This document shows, piece after piece, positions 48,057 through 57,951 of a stretch of 64,000 nucleotides of DNA. Both the position numbers and the translations under genes were made by a program. A model generated the notes under the pieces. That model made no database searches. It was not told where the DNA came from and worked only from the letters and a program-made list of their open reading frames with translations. The DNA is from Mesorhizobium amorphae. Its GTDB lineage: Bacteria; Pseudomonadota; Alphaproteobacteria; Rhizobiales; Rhizobiaceae. Position 1 is the stretch's first letter. Every line of letters starts with the position of its first letter. The stretch covers positions 62,001 through 126,000 of the forward strand of contig NZ_JHQS01000056.1 in assembly GCF_014843845.1 (NCBI RefSeq), in the 5' to 3' direction.

Positions 48057-50771
48057 CTACCCTACAGCCAGCCATTTGCGCGACTGGGCGAAGGCCTTGA
48101 AGGCCTTGGCGTCCATCGGACGGCCGAAGGCGTAGCCCTGCAGGATGTCGCAGCCCAATTCCTTCAGGATGCGCGCGTGTTCCATCGTTTCGACGCCTTC
48201 GGCCACCACTTCGATGCCGAGCGATTTGCCGATCTCGATGATGGACGACACCAGCCGCCGCTGCGCCCTCGAGTCGATGATCGGCGTGATCAACTGGCGG
48301 TCGATCTTCAGCCGGCGCGGCTGCAGCTTGAGCAGGCTGACGATCGAGGCGTGGCCGGTTCCGAAATCGTCGATCTCGATGTCGATGCCGAGTTCCTTGA
48401 TCTGCTCGATGTTCCAGGAAACGAAATCGTCGTTCTCGTCGAGGAAGATCGACTCGACCAGTTCGAACGACACCGTCCCTTCCTTGATGGCGAGCCTGCG
48501 CAACCCGTTGATCAGGTCCCTGTCCTCCAGGCGCCTGGCCGAGACGTTGACCGACACACGCGGGATGTTGAGATGCGACAAGCGCTCGAAATTCTCCAGC
48601 GCCTGTTTGAGGGTGACGCTGTCGATCAGCGCCACGACATTGAGCTCTTCGGCCACCTTGAGATAGGCGGCGGGGGCGAGGATGCCGCGCCGCGGATGCT
48701 TCCAGCGCGACAACGCCTCGACGCCGACGATCTCGAGCGTCTTGGCGTCGAACTGCGGCTGGTAGTAAGCGATGAATTCGTTCCGCTCCAGCCCACCCAG
48801 GATTTCATCGGCGGTCTGCTTGGTCCGAACGATCTCGCTCTGCAGTTCCGCGTTGAAGAATTCGTAGCGATTGCGGCCATGGCTTTTCGCCCGGTAAAGC
48901 GCGAGATCGGCATTGACGAGCAACTGTTTGGCGTCGACCCCGCTGTTGGCGGCAATGCCGATGCTGACGCCGAACCGGCACTGGTGGCCCTGGTAGGTGA
49001 TCGGCTGCCGCATCTCTTCGATGATGCGGTCGGCGAGTTCGGCAAGTTTGTCGTCGCCACGGCCATGGCTCACCACCACGAACTCGTCGCCGCCGATGCG
49101 CGCCACGAAATCGGCAGCCCCGGCATTGCCCTTGATCACCTTCGAGGCATGCAACAGCATGGCATCGCCCGCTGCGTGGCCGAGCGTGTCGTTGATCTGC
49201 TTGAAGCGGTCGAGGTCGAGATGCAGCAGCGCCGTGCGCCGGCCGGCTTCGCCGCTTTCGGCCAGCATCTCGTCGAGATAGCGGCGATTGGGCAGGCCGG
49301 TCAGCGAATCGTGAAGCGCCACATGCTCGATGCGCGCCTTGGCGGTCTCTAGTTCGGCGTTCTTCGATTCCGACAGCTGCCGCTCGCGCACCAGGTTCTC
49401 GTTGAGCAGCACGTCGCTGGTCACGTCCCATTCGGCGCCGATCATCTTCGGCGTGCCGCCAGTGTCCTGGAAGAAGGTCGCGCGCGTGCGGACATGGCGG
49501 ATATGGCCGTCAGCATGGACGAGGCGATATTGCGAGGAGTAGAGGCCCTTGGTCGCCGCGGCCTGGTCGAAATCCTGCCGGGCACGCTCGATATCGTCGG
49601 GATGGATCGTCCCCGACCAGTCATCATAGGCGCGCGGCTTGCCGTCGGCGGGCCTGCCGTAGATCTCGTTGACGCGGTCGTCCCACACCAGTTCGTTGGT
49701 GGCGAGGTCGTGCTCCCACACGCCGATGCCCGAGGCCTCCAGCGCCAGCTCCAGCCGCCCCGACAGGCGTCTCAACTCGGCATAGTTTTTCTGCCTTTCG
49801 CCGAACAGCCGCCCGGCCACCAGGATCGGCAGCACCACCAGCACGCCGGCGAGCGCCATGATTGCCTGCAAGGTCCGCTCATTCTTCGGCGCCGCTGGCC
49901 AGCCGCCCTTGGGAATGGCCGAAATCCGCCAGGAGCCCGAAGGCAGCTGCACTTCGGCCGTCACGGGTTTGCCGGCGATGACATTGTCGCCGCCGAAGAA
50001 GCGCTCGCCGCCGCCGCCCAGCGCATCCTTGCCGGTCAGCGCAACATCGATGTCGAGTTGGGAGTCGTTGAGGCCGCTCGCCGCATAGAGCCTCTCGACA
50101 TCGACCACCGCCGAGACGATTCCCCAGAAGCGCTCGCCGCCGCCCGCCGTCGGCACGAAGACCGGGATGCGGCCTATGAAGCCGCGCCCGCCTTGCGCCA
50201 GGTCGACCGGACCGGCGAACACCAGCGTGCGCCCGTCGCGAGCCCGAAGCGCTGCCGTGCGTTGCGCCTCGTTCTTGCGGTAATCGAGCCCGATCGCCTT
50301 CTCGTTGCCTTCCATCGGGTACATCAGCGAGATGACGAGGTCCGGCGCGCCGGCGATGTTGCGCAATTGCGATTTCTGCTCGAACAGATTGCCGGCGAGC
50401 GAGGCAAATCTCTGCTGGCCCATATAGGGCTCGGTGACGATGGCCGATACCAGGCCGCGCACGAGCTGGAGATTGCCGTTTATGTTACCCTCGAGCTTGG
50501 CGCGGATAATGTTGACCTTGGCCAGGACATTGGCGCGCGCCAGTTGATCGGAGACTTGTCTGTTCTGCTGGTCGGCAAACACGGCGCAGATCAGAAGCAC
50601 GACAAAGGCTATCGCCGCCGGCAAGTTGGCGGCAGAAAAAACGGCCTGTCTCACGCGGCCGAGATTGAATCCCGTTCTGGTCAATTCGACCCGAATACCT
50701 TTCCTGGACAATAGCCCATCGGGCGAACCTAGTAGAAAGTGCTTAAATTTAACCTTCCAGGCCGGCCGCAA
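48057..50771 (-). CDS. CHASE-PAS-GGDEF-EAL cyclic di-GMP enzyme
   Basis: The protein of about 904 residues has TM1 at 51-66, a periplasmic CHASE-like sensor to about 300, TM2 at 302-322, a PAS domain at 335-455, GGDEF at 485-640 with an intact IGGDEF (559-564), and EAL at 655-895 with VEALSRW (684-690), DDFGTG and LKIDR motifs. Both the cyclase and phosphodiesterase signatures look intact, and the RxxD inhibitory site is not evident. It would set cyclic di-GMP levels in response to an external ligand. The start is uncertain: 50771 is a TTG, with other TTG or GTG candidates near 50684 and 50654, all before TM1. Confidence 0.92.
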   Translation of the reverse strand: MRPAWKVKFKHFLLGSPDGLLSRKGIRVELTRTGFNLGRVRQAVFSAANLPAAIAFVVLLICAVFADQQNRQVSDQLARANVLAKVNIIRAKLEGNINGNLQLVRGLVSAIVTEPYMGQQRFASLAGNLFEQKSQLRNIAGAPDLVISLMYPMEGNEKAIGLDYRKNEAQRTAALRARDGRTLVFAGPVDLAQGGRGFIGRIPVFVPTAGGGERFWGIVSAVVDVERLYAASGLNDSQLDIDVALTGKDALGGGGERFFGGDNVIAGKPVTAEVQLPSGSWRISAIPKGGWPAAPKNERTLQAIMALAGVLVVLPILVAGRLFGERQKNYAELRRLSGRLELALEASGIGVWEHDLATNELVWDDRVNEIYGRPADGKPRAYDDWSGTIHPDDIERARQDFDQAAATKGLYSSQYRLVHADGHIRHVRTRATFFQDTGGTPKMIGAEWDVTSDVLLNENLVRERQLSESKNAELETAKARIEHVALHDSLTGLPNRRYLDEMLAESGEAGRRTALLHLDLDRFKQINDTLGHAAGDAMLLHASKVIKGNAGAADFVARIGGDEFVVVSHGRGDDKLAELADRIIEEMRQPITYQGHQCRFGVSIGIAANSGVDAKQLLVNADLALYRAKSHGRNRYEFFNAELQSEIVRTKQTADEILGGLERNEFIAYYQPQFDAKTLEIVGVEALSRWKHPRRGILAPAAYLKVAEELNVVALIDSVTLKQALENFERLSHLNIPRVSVNVSARRLEDRDLINGLRRLAIKEGTVSFELVESIFLDENDDFVSWNIEQIKELGIDIEIDDFGTGHASIVSLLKLQPRRLKIDRQLITPIIDSRAQRRLVSSIIEIGKSLGIEVVAEGVETMEHARILKELGCDILQGYAFGRPMDAKAFKAFAQSRKWLAVG

Positions 50772-51071
50772 GTTTCAGCATCGGGCCCATTGTTGCCGGC
50801 ATTCCTGTCCGCGGGCTGAAGCAGTGCATAACGGACCGATACTGGTCGCCGATTTCAGCAACCCAAAAGGATCTTTGTCCTCGGGACAATACTGGCGAGG
50901 CGATCCTGTGGCGGCAGCTATGTGGAATGCGTCGAGCGCACCGGGCAGTACGCACCGGGGGAGGGACGCGCGGGCCTGACTGGAGGCCTCGGTCACAACC
51001 GATGGGAGAGTTGGCCTCGCCCGCGCCGGCCTGTACTATGGCCAGGTGAATGCAGGGGAGGAGGCTCGATC

Positions 51072-52640
51072 GTGCGGCTGGATCGGTATCTCTGCCACTG
51101 GTGCATCTGGGCCTTCATCGCCTTCATGGCGTTCTGGCCGCGTGCGGCGTCGGCCGACGACATCACGCCCGAACGCATCGCCGCTGCCCTGTCGAAACTC
51201 GAAGCGCTCGCCGAAGCCGCCGTCGCCGACGGTGCCGTGCCCGGTCTCGCCATCGGCGTCGTGCATGACGACGAGGTGATCTTCCTCAAAGGGTTCGGGC
51301 ATCGCGAGGCCGGCAAGCCGGAGGCCATCGACGCCGACACGGTTTTCCAGATCGCCTCGCTCTCCAAACCGGTTTCCGCCACCGTCGTGGCGGCGCTGGT
51401 CAGCGAGGGGATCGTGTCCTGGGATTCCAAAATCGCCGACCTCGATCCGGCCTTCCGGCTCGCCGATCCCTATCCGACCAGCCAACTCACCGTCCGTGAC
51501 CTGTTCGCGCATCGCAGCGGGCTTCCGGGCACCGCCGGAGACGACCTCGAGGACATTGGCTACGACCGCGCCGAGATCCTGCATCGGCTGCGGTTCGTGC
51601 CGCCATCGTCGAGCTTTCGTGCCGGCTACTCCTACAGCAATTTCGGACTGACCGAGGGTGCCATTGCTGCCGCCAAGCCCACAGGCAAACCCTGGGAGGA
51701 GGTCGCCGAGGAAAAACTCTACCGTCCGCTTGGCATGGCCTCGACCAGCTCCCGCCATTCCGACTTCGTCAAGCATGCCAATCGCGCCGCGCTCCACGTC
51801 AAGGTTGATGGCGCCTGGGCCGCGAAGATAAAGCGCGATCCGGATGCGCAGGCGCCGGCGGGCGGTGTAAGTTCCACGGCACGCGATCTCTCGCAATGGG
51901 TGCGCCTCATAGTCGGCAACGGGGTCTATGCCGGCAAGACGCTGATTGCCGCCGATGCGCTGGGCCAGACGCATGTGCCGCTGATGACCCGCGGCAAGAA
52001 CCCCGTTTCCGGCGGCGAGAGTTTCTACGGCCTCGGCTGGAATGTCGAATTCGGCCGGCACGATCTGAGCTGGGGCCATGCGGGCGCCTTCAGCGTCGGC
52101 GCGCGCACCCTCGTGACAGTCTTCGCGAAGGAGAAGCTTGGCATCGTCATCATCGCCAATGCCTTTCCGACAGGCGTGCCCGAGGGGCTGTCCGACAGTT
52201 TTGCCGATCTCGTCTTCGACGGTGCAGTCGAGAAGGATTGGATCAAGGCATGGGACGGGATCTATGCCGGCCTGTTCGGTCCGGCGGTCGAAGCGGCCAA
52301 GGCCGCCTATGCCGCGCCGCCGTCTCCGGCAAGGCCGGTCGGGCCGGCCAGTGCCTATGCCGGCCGCTACGCCAACGACTTCATCGGCGATGCGGTCGTG
52401 TCGAGTGCGGGAGACGGCCTTGTGCTTAAGGTCGGCCCGGCCGGCGGCCGGTCCTATTCGCTGACGCATTTCGACGGCGACCTGTTCCTGACCTTCCCCG
52501 ATGCCGAGACACCGGACAGGCCAACGGGCGTCAGCTTCGTCGTCGGCCCGGACGGCAAGGCGTCGGCGATGACGATAGAGTTTCTCGACGACAATCATCT
52601 CGGCACGCTGCGGCGCGTCGGCGATCAAGATGGCCGGTAG
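51072..52640 (+). CDS. Serine hydrolase of the beta-lactamase class C fold
   Basis: From the GTG at 51072 (after GGGGAGGAGG) the 522-residue protein has a signal segment ending AASA, the nucleophile motif SLSK at 96-99, YSN at 188-190, and a HAG-type third motif in WGHAGAFSVGAR. A C-terminal extension of about 150 residues ends in a beta-rich DUF3471-like domain. These are marks of the AmpC/EstB group, which includes esterases and D-amino-acid peptidases. An antibiotic-degrading role is not indicated. It is probably periplasmic and monocistronic. Confidence 0.88.
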   Translation: MRLDRYLCHWCIWAFIAFMAFWPRAASADDITPERIAAALSKLEALAEAAVADGAVPGLAIGVVHDDEVIFLKGFGHREAGKPEAIDADTVFQIASLSKPVSATVVAALVSEGIVSWDSKIADLDPAFRLADPYPTSQLTVRDLFAHRSGLPGTAGDDLEDIGYDRAEILHRLRFVPPSSSFRAGYSYSNFGLTEGAIAAAKPTGKPWEEVAEEKLYRPLGMASTSSRHSDFVKHANRAALHVKVDGAWAAKIKRDPDAQAPAGGVSSTARDLSQWVRLIVGNGVYAGKTLIAADALGQTHVPLMTRGKNPVSGGESFYGLGWNVEFGRHDLSWGHAGAFSVGARTLVTVFAKEKLGIVIIANAFPTGVPEGLSDSFADLVFDGAVEKDWIKAWDGIYAGLFGPAVEAAKAAYAAPPSPARPVGPASAYAGRYANDFIGDAVVSSAGDGLVLKVGPAGGRSYSLTHFDGDLFLTFPDAETPDRPTGVSFVVGPDGKASAMTIEFLDDNHLGTLRRVGDQDGR

Positions 52641-52895
52641 ACAGCGGACATGCCGGCGCAAGCGCTGAATGACCGATTTGCGCCAGAAGGCGACATCAGG
52701 AGTCGACGTGCCGAACGTCCTATTTGGGCCTTAAGGGCGCAAATAGACGGAAGCGGACCTTGAGGCACCCCGCTTGCATAGTCGTGAACTGACCCTTTGA
52801 CGACCTTCTTGATGTCACGCTTCAAGGCCTACACGGGGAGTGGAAGCTGCCATTCTGTTTGACAGCCACGGCTGGAGAAAAGTGATCCTGAACGG

Positions 52896-53678
52896 TCAAA
52901 GCCTTGCCTCATCGGCCGTAAGTGCGTGCTCTCGCGTGCCGGAGACGATGATCTCCAGGACCTCATGCTCGTCGGTGTTCCTGATGTAGCGATCGCCGAC
53001 GTTCTCGCCGCGCTTCAGCACCATCACGCGGTCACCCACAGCGAAGATGTCAACGAGGCGGTGGGAGATGATGATCTGGGCAACGCCCTGCTTTTTCAGT
53101 TCCAGCATGGTCTCGAGCAGCCGCTCGGTCGCCATCACTGAGAGATTGGCGGTCGGCTCGTCGAGGATCACCACGCGCGGCAGGAAGGAGATCGCGCGGG
53201 CAATCGCCACAGATTGTTGGCGGCCGCCCGACAGGCTCTCGACCTTTTGATAGACGGAGTTCACGTCGACCTTGAGCCGCTTCAGCACGCTGTCGGCTTC
53301 CGCGTACATTTTCCGCCGATTGACGAAAAGGCCCTTGCGCGGCCAACGGCCAAGAAAGATGTTCTGACCGACATCCATATTCCCGCAGAGCGCGAAGTCC
53401 TGGTAGATCATCTCGATGCCGGCGTCGCGGCTTTCGTGCGGGCTCTTGAAGCGCACCGGCTGCCCGGCGACGAAGACCTCGCCGCCGGCGTCGCGCTGGT
53501 AGGCGCCGGTCAGGATCTTCATCAGCGTCGACTTGCCGGCCGAGTTGTCGCCGACGAGGCCCAGGATCTCGCCGGGATAGAGCACGAGGTCGACGTTGCG
53601 GAGCGCCTGCACCGCACCGAAGGCTTTTTCGATGCCCCGCATTTCTACGATCGGTGCAGGCTTAGTCGCGTCACGCAT
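52896..53678 (-). CDS. Sugar ABC transporter ATPase, single-domain FrcA type
   Basis: The 260-residue ATPase has VGDNSAGKST as Walker A near residues 42-51, a Q-loop IYQDFALCGNMDVGQN, signature LSGGRQQSVAIARAI, and VVILDEPTANLSV Walker B with IIISHRLVDIF. Unlike RbsA it has one domain, as in rhizobial FrcA-type systems. The expected Asp of the D-loop is replaced in ANLSV, as in some of these subunits. Its ATG overlaps the fused permease gene by eight bases, so the two are coupled. Last gene of the importer unit. Confidence 0.9.
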   Translation of the reverse strand: MRDATKPAPIVEMRGIEKAFGAVQALRNVDLVLYPGEILGLVGDNSAGKSTLMKILTGAYQRDAGGEVFVAGQPVRFKSPHESRDAGIEMIYQDFALCGNMDVGQNIFLGRWPRKGLFVNRRKMYAEADSVLKRLKVDVNSVYQKVESLSGGRQQSVAIARAISFLPRVVILDEPTANLSVMATERLLETMLELKKQGVAQIIISHRLVDIFAVGDRVMVLKRGENVGDRYIRNTDEHEVLEIIVSGTREHALTADEARL

Positions 53679-55926
53679 GGGTGGTTTCCGCCGTTCTTGT
53701 GCGCCGCGCGAGGCGAACCCGCAGGCGGCCGAAGATGTTGGCCTGGCGCACCCAGATGTCGATCAGCACCGCCACGATCAGGATGCCACCGATGAAGACG
53801 TTGATCCAGTGCTGCGGCATGGCGAGGCCCTGGACGTTGAGCTGCAGCAGCGCCCGGATCAGGGTGATCACTGCCGCCCCGGCGAGCGCCCCGATCACGG
53901 TGCCGTAGCCGCCGAAGATCGAACCGCCGCCGATGATCACCGAGGCGATGGCGTCGAGCTCGCGGAACTGGCCGGCCACCGGGTTGAAGCTGCGGAAGTA
54001 GGCGACGTTGATGATCCCGGCCATTGTCGCGCAGAGCGCCGCCAGCATGAGCGCGAGAAACCGCACCCGGTTGGTGTTGATCCCGGCATAAGCGGCGGCG
54101 CGAATGTTGCCACCGGTCGCATAGACCTTCTGCCCGAACGGCATGTAGGCGAGCACGACGCCGGCAACGAGGGCGACGAACAGCATCCATATGGTCTGGA
54201 CGCTCACCACCTCGGCGATCGAGCGCAGGAGCCCGTCCGGCAGCGAGATGCGGTAGTGCAGCAGGATGTCGTTCACCTTGCGGCCAAGCAGGTTGTAGCC
54301 CTCGGGCCAGCCGGTGAGCTGCTGCCCGGCGACGAACCAGGCGGCGAGGCCGCGGGCGATGTAGAACATGCCAAGCGTGGCGATGAAGGCCGGCAGCTTG
54401 AAGCCGACGGTGACGATCGCGTTGACGAGGCCGGCGCACATGCCCGCGAGCAGGCCCATCGCCACGGCGGTGAGTGGGTCAGCGTCGAGGACCTTCAGGA
54501 AATAGGCGGCGGTGCTGCCGGCGAGGGCGAGCACCGCCCCCACGGAGAGGTCGATGTCGCCGGCGGCGATGACGTAGGTGAGCCCTATGGTGATCAGCGC
54601 AAGCTCGGTGTAGTTGAGCAGGATCGCGAAGCTGTTGGACAGGTTCCACCAGTAGTCCGGCCGGAGCGCGAGGCCGGTCAGCCACAGGAGCGCGGTCAGC
54701 ATGATGGCGAGCGCGTCGCGCCGGGCGAGGAACTTGCCTAATCCCGTGGCCGACAGCGCCATGTCGGTCGCCATCGCGCCCTTGGTCTGCACCCCCTCGA
54801 TCGCGATGCCGCCGATCTCGTAGGCCGGTGGCGGCGGCCGGCCGCGGAGCCAGGCCCAGAGGCGCCCTGCCACCTGGCGGCGGATGAGATAGGGCTCGAT
54901 GAGCACCGCGACGATGAGCAGCAGCCCGAGGAAGACCGGCACCGCGCCGACCGGCAGCGAGAAGACGGCGTTGACCGTGATTTCCTCGTCGCCGATCTTG
55001 ATGATGCGCGTGATCGGCCAGCCCTCGCGCAGCACCTTGTCGAGCAGCACGACCAGCATGGCCCCGAGGCAGGACCCGGCTACCCGGCCGCGGCCGCCGA
55101 GGATCGAGGCGCCGCCGATGATGACGGCGGCAATGACGGTCAGCTCACCGCTGACGCCGTAGAGCGGGGTCACGCCCTTGTCCTGGGCGGCCGACAGCAG
55201 GCCGGCGAGGGTCGCGCAGAGCGAGGAGATCAGGTAGGCCCGGATGCGCACCCAGTTGGTCGGGATGCCGGCATAGCCCGCTGCCTGCTCGTTGCCGCCG
55301 GTGGCGAAGGTCTCGTAGCCCCAGCGGGTCTTGGCAAGCACATAGGCGCCGACCACGGCGACGACGGCGAAGACCACGATCTGGTTGTTGAAACCCAGGA
55401 CGTTGGTCTCGCCGAGGTGGAAGAACAGCGGATGCTCGCTCGCCTTGGCGGGATAGTAGATCGACTGGCCGTGGGTCAGCGCCAGCACGAAGCCGCGGCC
55501 GATGAAGAGGATGGTCAGCGTGCCGATGAACGCCGGCACCTTCAGGACGGTGACGAGCACGCCGTTGATCAGCCCGATCAGCGTGCCGAGCAGCAGGCAG
55601 AGGACCACCGAGGGGACGATACCGAGATCGAGGAAGCTCGGGGCGAACAGCCGGGCGAACACCACGGCGACCAGGCCGTAGGTGGAGCCGACCGACAGGT
55701 CGAGGTCCTTGTTGACGATGACGAAGGTCATCCCGACCGCGATGATGGCCACCCGCGAGGTGTCGCGCAGCAGGGCGTGGAGCGCCTCGGTCGAGCCGAA
55801 GAACGCGGGGTTGACGAAAGCGCCGCCGAGATAGAGCAGCAAAAGCAGGGCAAGCAGCCCCGCCTCCCAGCCGCCGACAAGCTGGGGCGGCGCACGGCCG
55901 GGCGATTTGGTCGCGGTGGGCGCCAT
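53671..55926 (-). CDS. Fused tandem sugar ABC permease (two RbsC-type domains)
   Basis: The 751-residue protein is two RbsC-like permeases joined end to end. Domain 1 covers about residues 15-330 (IIAVGMTFVIVNKDLDLSVGSTYGL, VPAFIGTLTILFIGRG, ATGGNEQAAGYAGI). Domain 2 covers about 385-740 (LALITIGLTYVIAAGDIDLSVGAVLAL, LPAFIATLGMFYIARG, ATGGNIRAAAYAGI). A soluble linker rich in Pro and Gly lies between. The ATG at 55926 follows GAGGGGGACCC. Ribose-type importers usually use one or two separate permease chains. The fusion fixes a heterodimer in one chain. Confidence 0.92.
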   Translation of the reverse strand: MAPTATKSPGRAPPQLVGGWEAGLLALLLLLYLGGAFVNPAFFGSTEALHALLRDTSRVAIIAVGMTFVIVNKDLDLSVGSTYGLVAVVFARLFAPSFLDLGIVPSVVLCLLLGTLIGLINGVLVTVLKVPAFIGTLTILFIGRGFVLALTHGQSIYYPAKASEHPLFFHLGETNVLGFNNQIVVFAVVAVVGAYVLAKTRWGYETFATGGNEQAAGYAGIPTNWVRIRAYLISSLCATLAGLLSAAQDKGVTPLYGVSGELTVIAAVIIGGASILGGRGRVAGSCLGAMLVVLLDKVLREGWPITRIIKIGDEEITVNAVFSLPVGAVPVFLGLLLIVAVLIEPYLIRRQVAGRLWAWLRGRPPPPAYEIGGIAIEGVQTKGAMATDMALSATGLGKFLARRDALAIMLTALLWLTGLALRPDYWWNLSNSFAILLNYTELALITIGLTYVIAAGDIDLSVGAVLALAGSTAAYFLKVLDADPLTAVAMGLLAGMCAGLVNAIVTVGFKLPAFIATLGMFYIARGLAAWFVAGQQLTGWPEGYNLLGRKVNDILLHYRISLPDGLLRSIAEVVSVQTIWMLFVALVAGVVLAYMPFGQKVYATGGNIRAAAYAGINTNRVRFLALMLAALCATMAGIINVAYFRSFNPVAGQFRELDAIASVIIGGGSIFGGYGTVIGALAGAAVITLIRALLQLNVQGLAMPQHWINVFIGGILIVAVLIDIWVRQANIFGRLRVRLARRTRTAETTHA

Positions 55927-56002
55927 GGGTCCCCCTCTGGTCGTTGCCGTCGCTGCGGGGGAACTCGCGCCCTCCCGCACCGATTAAACGTTCCGAGCGA
56001 AA

Positions 56003-57085
56003 TCAGTTCTCGAAGCGCTTGCCGACGTTTCCGACAGTCTCCTGCGTCACGAGTTGGGCGCGCGTGTCGAGATTGGCCGCCGCGATGCCGCGGTCGATCT
56101 GCAGATAGAGCTGCATAACCGGCCAGAAGCCCTGCAAGAAAGGCTGCTGCCCGAGCGCGCCGGTCAGATCGCCGCTCTTCATCGCATCCTGCTGGGCCGG
56201 GCCCAGGTCGAAACCGTAGGCGCAGATCTTGCCGGTCATTCCGGCCTGAGCGACGGCCTTGGCAAGCGCCGGCGTGAACACGTTGTTGCCGGCGAACGCG
56301 CCAACGACGTCGCCGCGCGATTCGAACAGCGTCACGATGCCGTTCACCGGATCATTCGGATTGGTGTCGATACCGGTGTTCTCCGGACCCGCGTCGACCT
56401 TGAAGGCATCAAGCTTGCCGGCATCCTTCAAGCCCTTGACGATGGCGTTGAAAGCCGAAGTGACGCGATTGTTCACCTCAATGTTGCCCATTGCGGTCGA
56501 CGACGGCAGGACGATCGAACCCTTCTCGATACCCTTGTCCGCGAGGCACTTGACGAGCGCCTCGCCGGCGATTGCGGCAGCGGAGGCGTCCTGGCCGGTG
56601 TGGCCGATGCCGCTGCGGTTGAGGATCGTACCGTCAAAGGAATTGGTCGTGGCGACCGGTATGCCCTTCGCCTCGGCGGCCTTGACGATGTCGTTATAGG
56701 CGCCGACCTGGGGCGTTGTCATGATCAGCCCGTCGATCGTCGGATCCTGCACGATCTGGTTCAGGATTTCGATCTCGCGGGCCGGGTCGTCGGTCGGCGA
56801 TTCCGCGCCGAGCAGCAGGACCTTGGCGCCGATCAGGTTGCCGGCGACGGTCGCGCCGACGTAGACCGGATCGAAGAAGCCATTGCCGGCAGTGTGTGTC
56901 ACGATAGCGAAAGTGAGGTGACCATCGGCCGAATGGAAGTCCTTGGTACCGGGGGCCTCCTTTGCGGCTTCTTCGAAGCTGTAGCCGCCGACCGCCTTAT
57001 CGACGCCGCCCGATTGTGCGTAGGCGTTCGATACGCCGAGCGATAACGCCGCGGCACACACCGCGAGCGGGAAAATATGTTTCAT
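56003..57085 (-). CDS. Sugar-binding periplasmic protein (RbsB/type I)
   Basis: The 360-residue protein has a Sec signal MKHIFPLAVCAAALSLGVSNAYAQ and the type I sugar-binding fold: LTFAIVTHTAGNGFFDPVYVGA near residues 57-78, DPTIDGLIMTTPQVGAYNDIVKAAEAKGIPVATTNS near 117-152, GHTGQDASAAAIAGEALVKCL near 162-182, and GAFAGNNVFTPALAKAVAQAG. GGGAGGA precedes the ATG. It leads the importer genes at 52.9-55.9 kb. The actual sugar cannot be told; no catabolic gene is adjacent. Confidence 0.92.
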   Translation of the reverse strand: MKHIFPLAVCAAALSLGVSNAYAQSGGVDKAVGGYSFEEAAKEAPGTKDFHSADGHLTFAIVTHTAGNGFFDPVYVGATVAGNLIGAKVLLLGAESPTDDPAREIEILNQIVQDPTIDGLIMTTPQVGAYNDIVKAAEAKGIPVATTNSFDGTILNRSGIGHTGQDASAAAIAGEALVKCLADKGIEKGSIVLPSSTAMGNIEVNNRVTSAFNAIVKGLKDAGKLDAFKVDAGPENTGIDTNPNDPVNGIVTLFESRGDVVGAFAGNNVFTPALAKAVAQAGMTGKICAYGFDLGPAQQDAMKSGDLTGALGQQPFLQGFWPVMQLYLQIDRGIAAANLDTRAQLVTQETVGNVGKRFEN

Positions 57086-57245
57086 GATTATCCTCCCTTG
57101 CAACCAACGGTCGGAAGCCGTTCGGGCGCATTTATTCAGGGGATTCCGAATGCTTCCTCCCACCGCGTATATTCTGCCCAAAGCCTGCCCACGTAAATAG
57201 TGCTCTGGTCGGCGGAGCGTGATCCCGAACGGAAATCAGATCGAC

Positions 57246-57356
57246 ATGACGGTGTTCGAGAAGAAGTTCGACGCCGGGGCAGCAGCGATGCGGGAAGTGA
57301 TGAAAACGGCGACTGCATTTGGACGGCCGAATCCGCCGCTCGCAAGCGAGGATTGA
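57246..57356 (+). CDS. Tentative 36-residue ORF
   Basis: ATG 57246 opens MTVFEKKFDAGAAAMREVMK, ending ANPPLASED-like after a short tail. The frame continues upstream to a stop at 57198, with a GTG at 57219 that would add nine residues (VIPNGNQID). The Ala-rich amphipathic helix is plausible, but the ribosome binding site is weak and no family is recognised. It may be a gene remnant. Confidence 0.3.
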   Translation: MTVFEKKFDAGAAAMREVMKTATAFGRPNPPLASED

Positions 57357-57420
57357 TCGTTCGCTAGAAATGGGCCAATGCGAATGACTGCAATTGGATA
57401 CAGTGACACGCCTTTAGGTC

Positions 57421-57516
57421 CGCAAATGGCGCAACCGCGACCTCCAGCGCGGTCGCCGGTAATGTCCGCTTTAAGGCAGTGGCCGAGCTAACTTCAATGG
57501 CCGAGATGCGGCGCAA
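57421..57516 (+). repeat. Two-copy intergenic element, copy B
   Basis: Begins CGCAAATGGCGCAACCGCGA exactly as at 47391-47485 and stays similar over about 95 bp. It is in a 578-bp stretch (57086-57663) that otherwise holds only the promoter of the sugar-binding protein gene and the tentative ORF at 57246. Confidence 0.65.
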
Positions 57517-57663
57517 AGTTGCCATCAGCGTCGTAGCAGACGGACGTCGGCCTCGGGCCGCGGAACGTCCGCTTTCGGGATGATGGGCTAGAAAGCCGAC
57601 CTTATCCAAGGTAGTGCCGACCGCTTTGACGCGACGGGCGCGCGCCAAGGGCCGTATCTGACT

Positions 57664-57951
57664 CTATGTTCCCTTCACGATTCTCGGTTTAGTCGGTCGG
57701 CGGGATTGAGCCGCGCTCTCGAGGGTCAAGGCCAACCGCTTCTCGTCTTCAATGGCGCGATCGACGGCCTCGATTTCCTCCTGGAGCGCCTTCAACTCGG
57801 CTCCGTAGCTGGAGCCGTCGCTGTCCCCGATCTGAAAGCCACTTGCCCGCATTGCGTCGCGAGTATGGTGCACGTTACGGACTCCTTCGCGTCGAGTCGC
57901 GACCAGGATTTCCCTGAACTCTCCAAGACGTTCAACGTGATTGCGAGTCAT
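57664..57951 (-). CDS. 95-residue helical hypothetical protein
   Basis: The protein starts MTRNHVERLGEFREILVATR and has a strongly charged helix ELKALQEEIEAVDRAIEDEKRLALTLE near residues 52-78 that looks like a coiled coil, then a basic tail RRPTKPRIVKGT. TAGGAGAACGC precedes the ATG, a good site. No family is recognised. The region around it is of lower coding density than the rest of the window. Confidence 0.6.
   Translation of the reverse strand: MTRNHVERLGEFREILVATRREGVRNVHHTRDAMRASGFQIGDSDGSSYGAELKALQEEIEAVDRAIEDEKRLALTLESAAQSRRPTKPRIVKGT

Noticed and set aside
51072..52640. Called as an antibiotic-resistance beta-lactamase
   Set aside because: SxxK and YxN are shared with esterases and peptidases. 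The long C-terminal domain and lack of an ampR-type neighbour argue against a resistance label.
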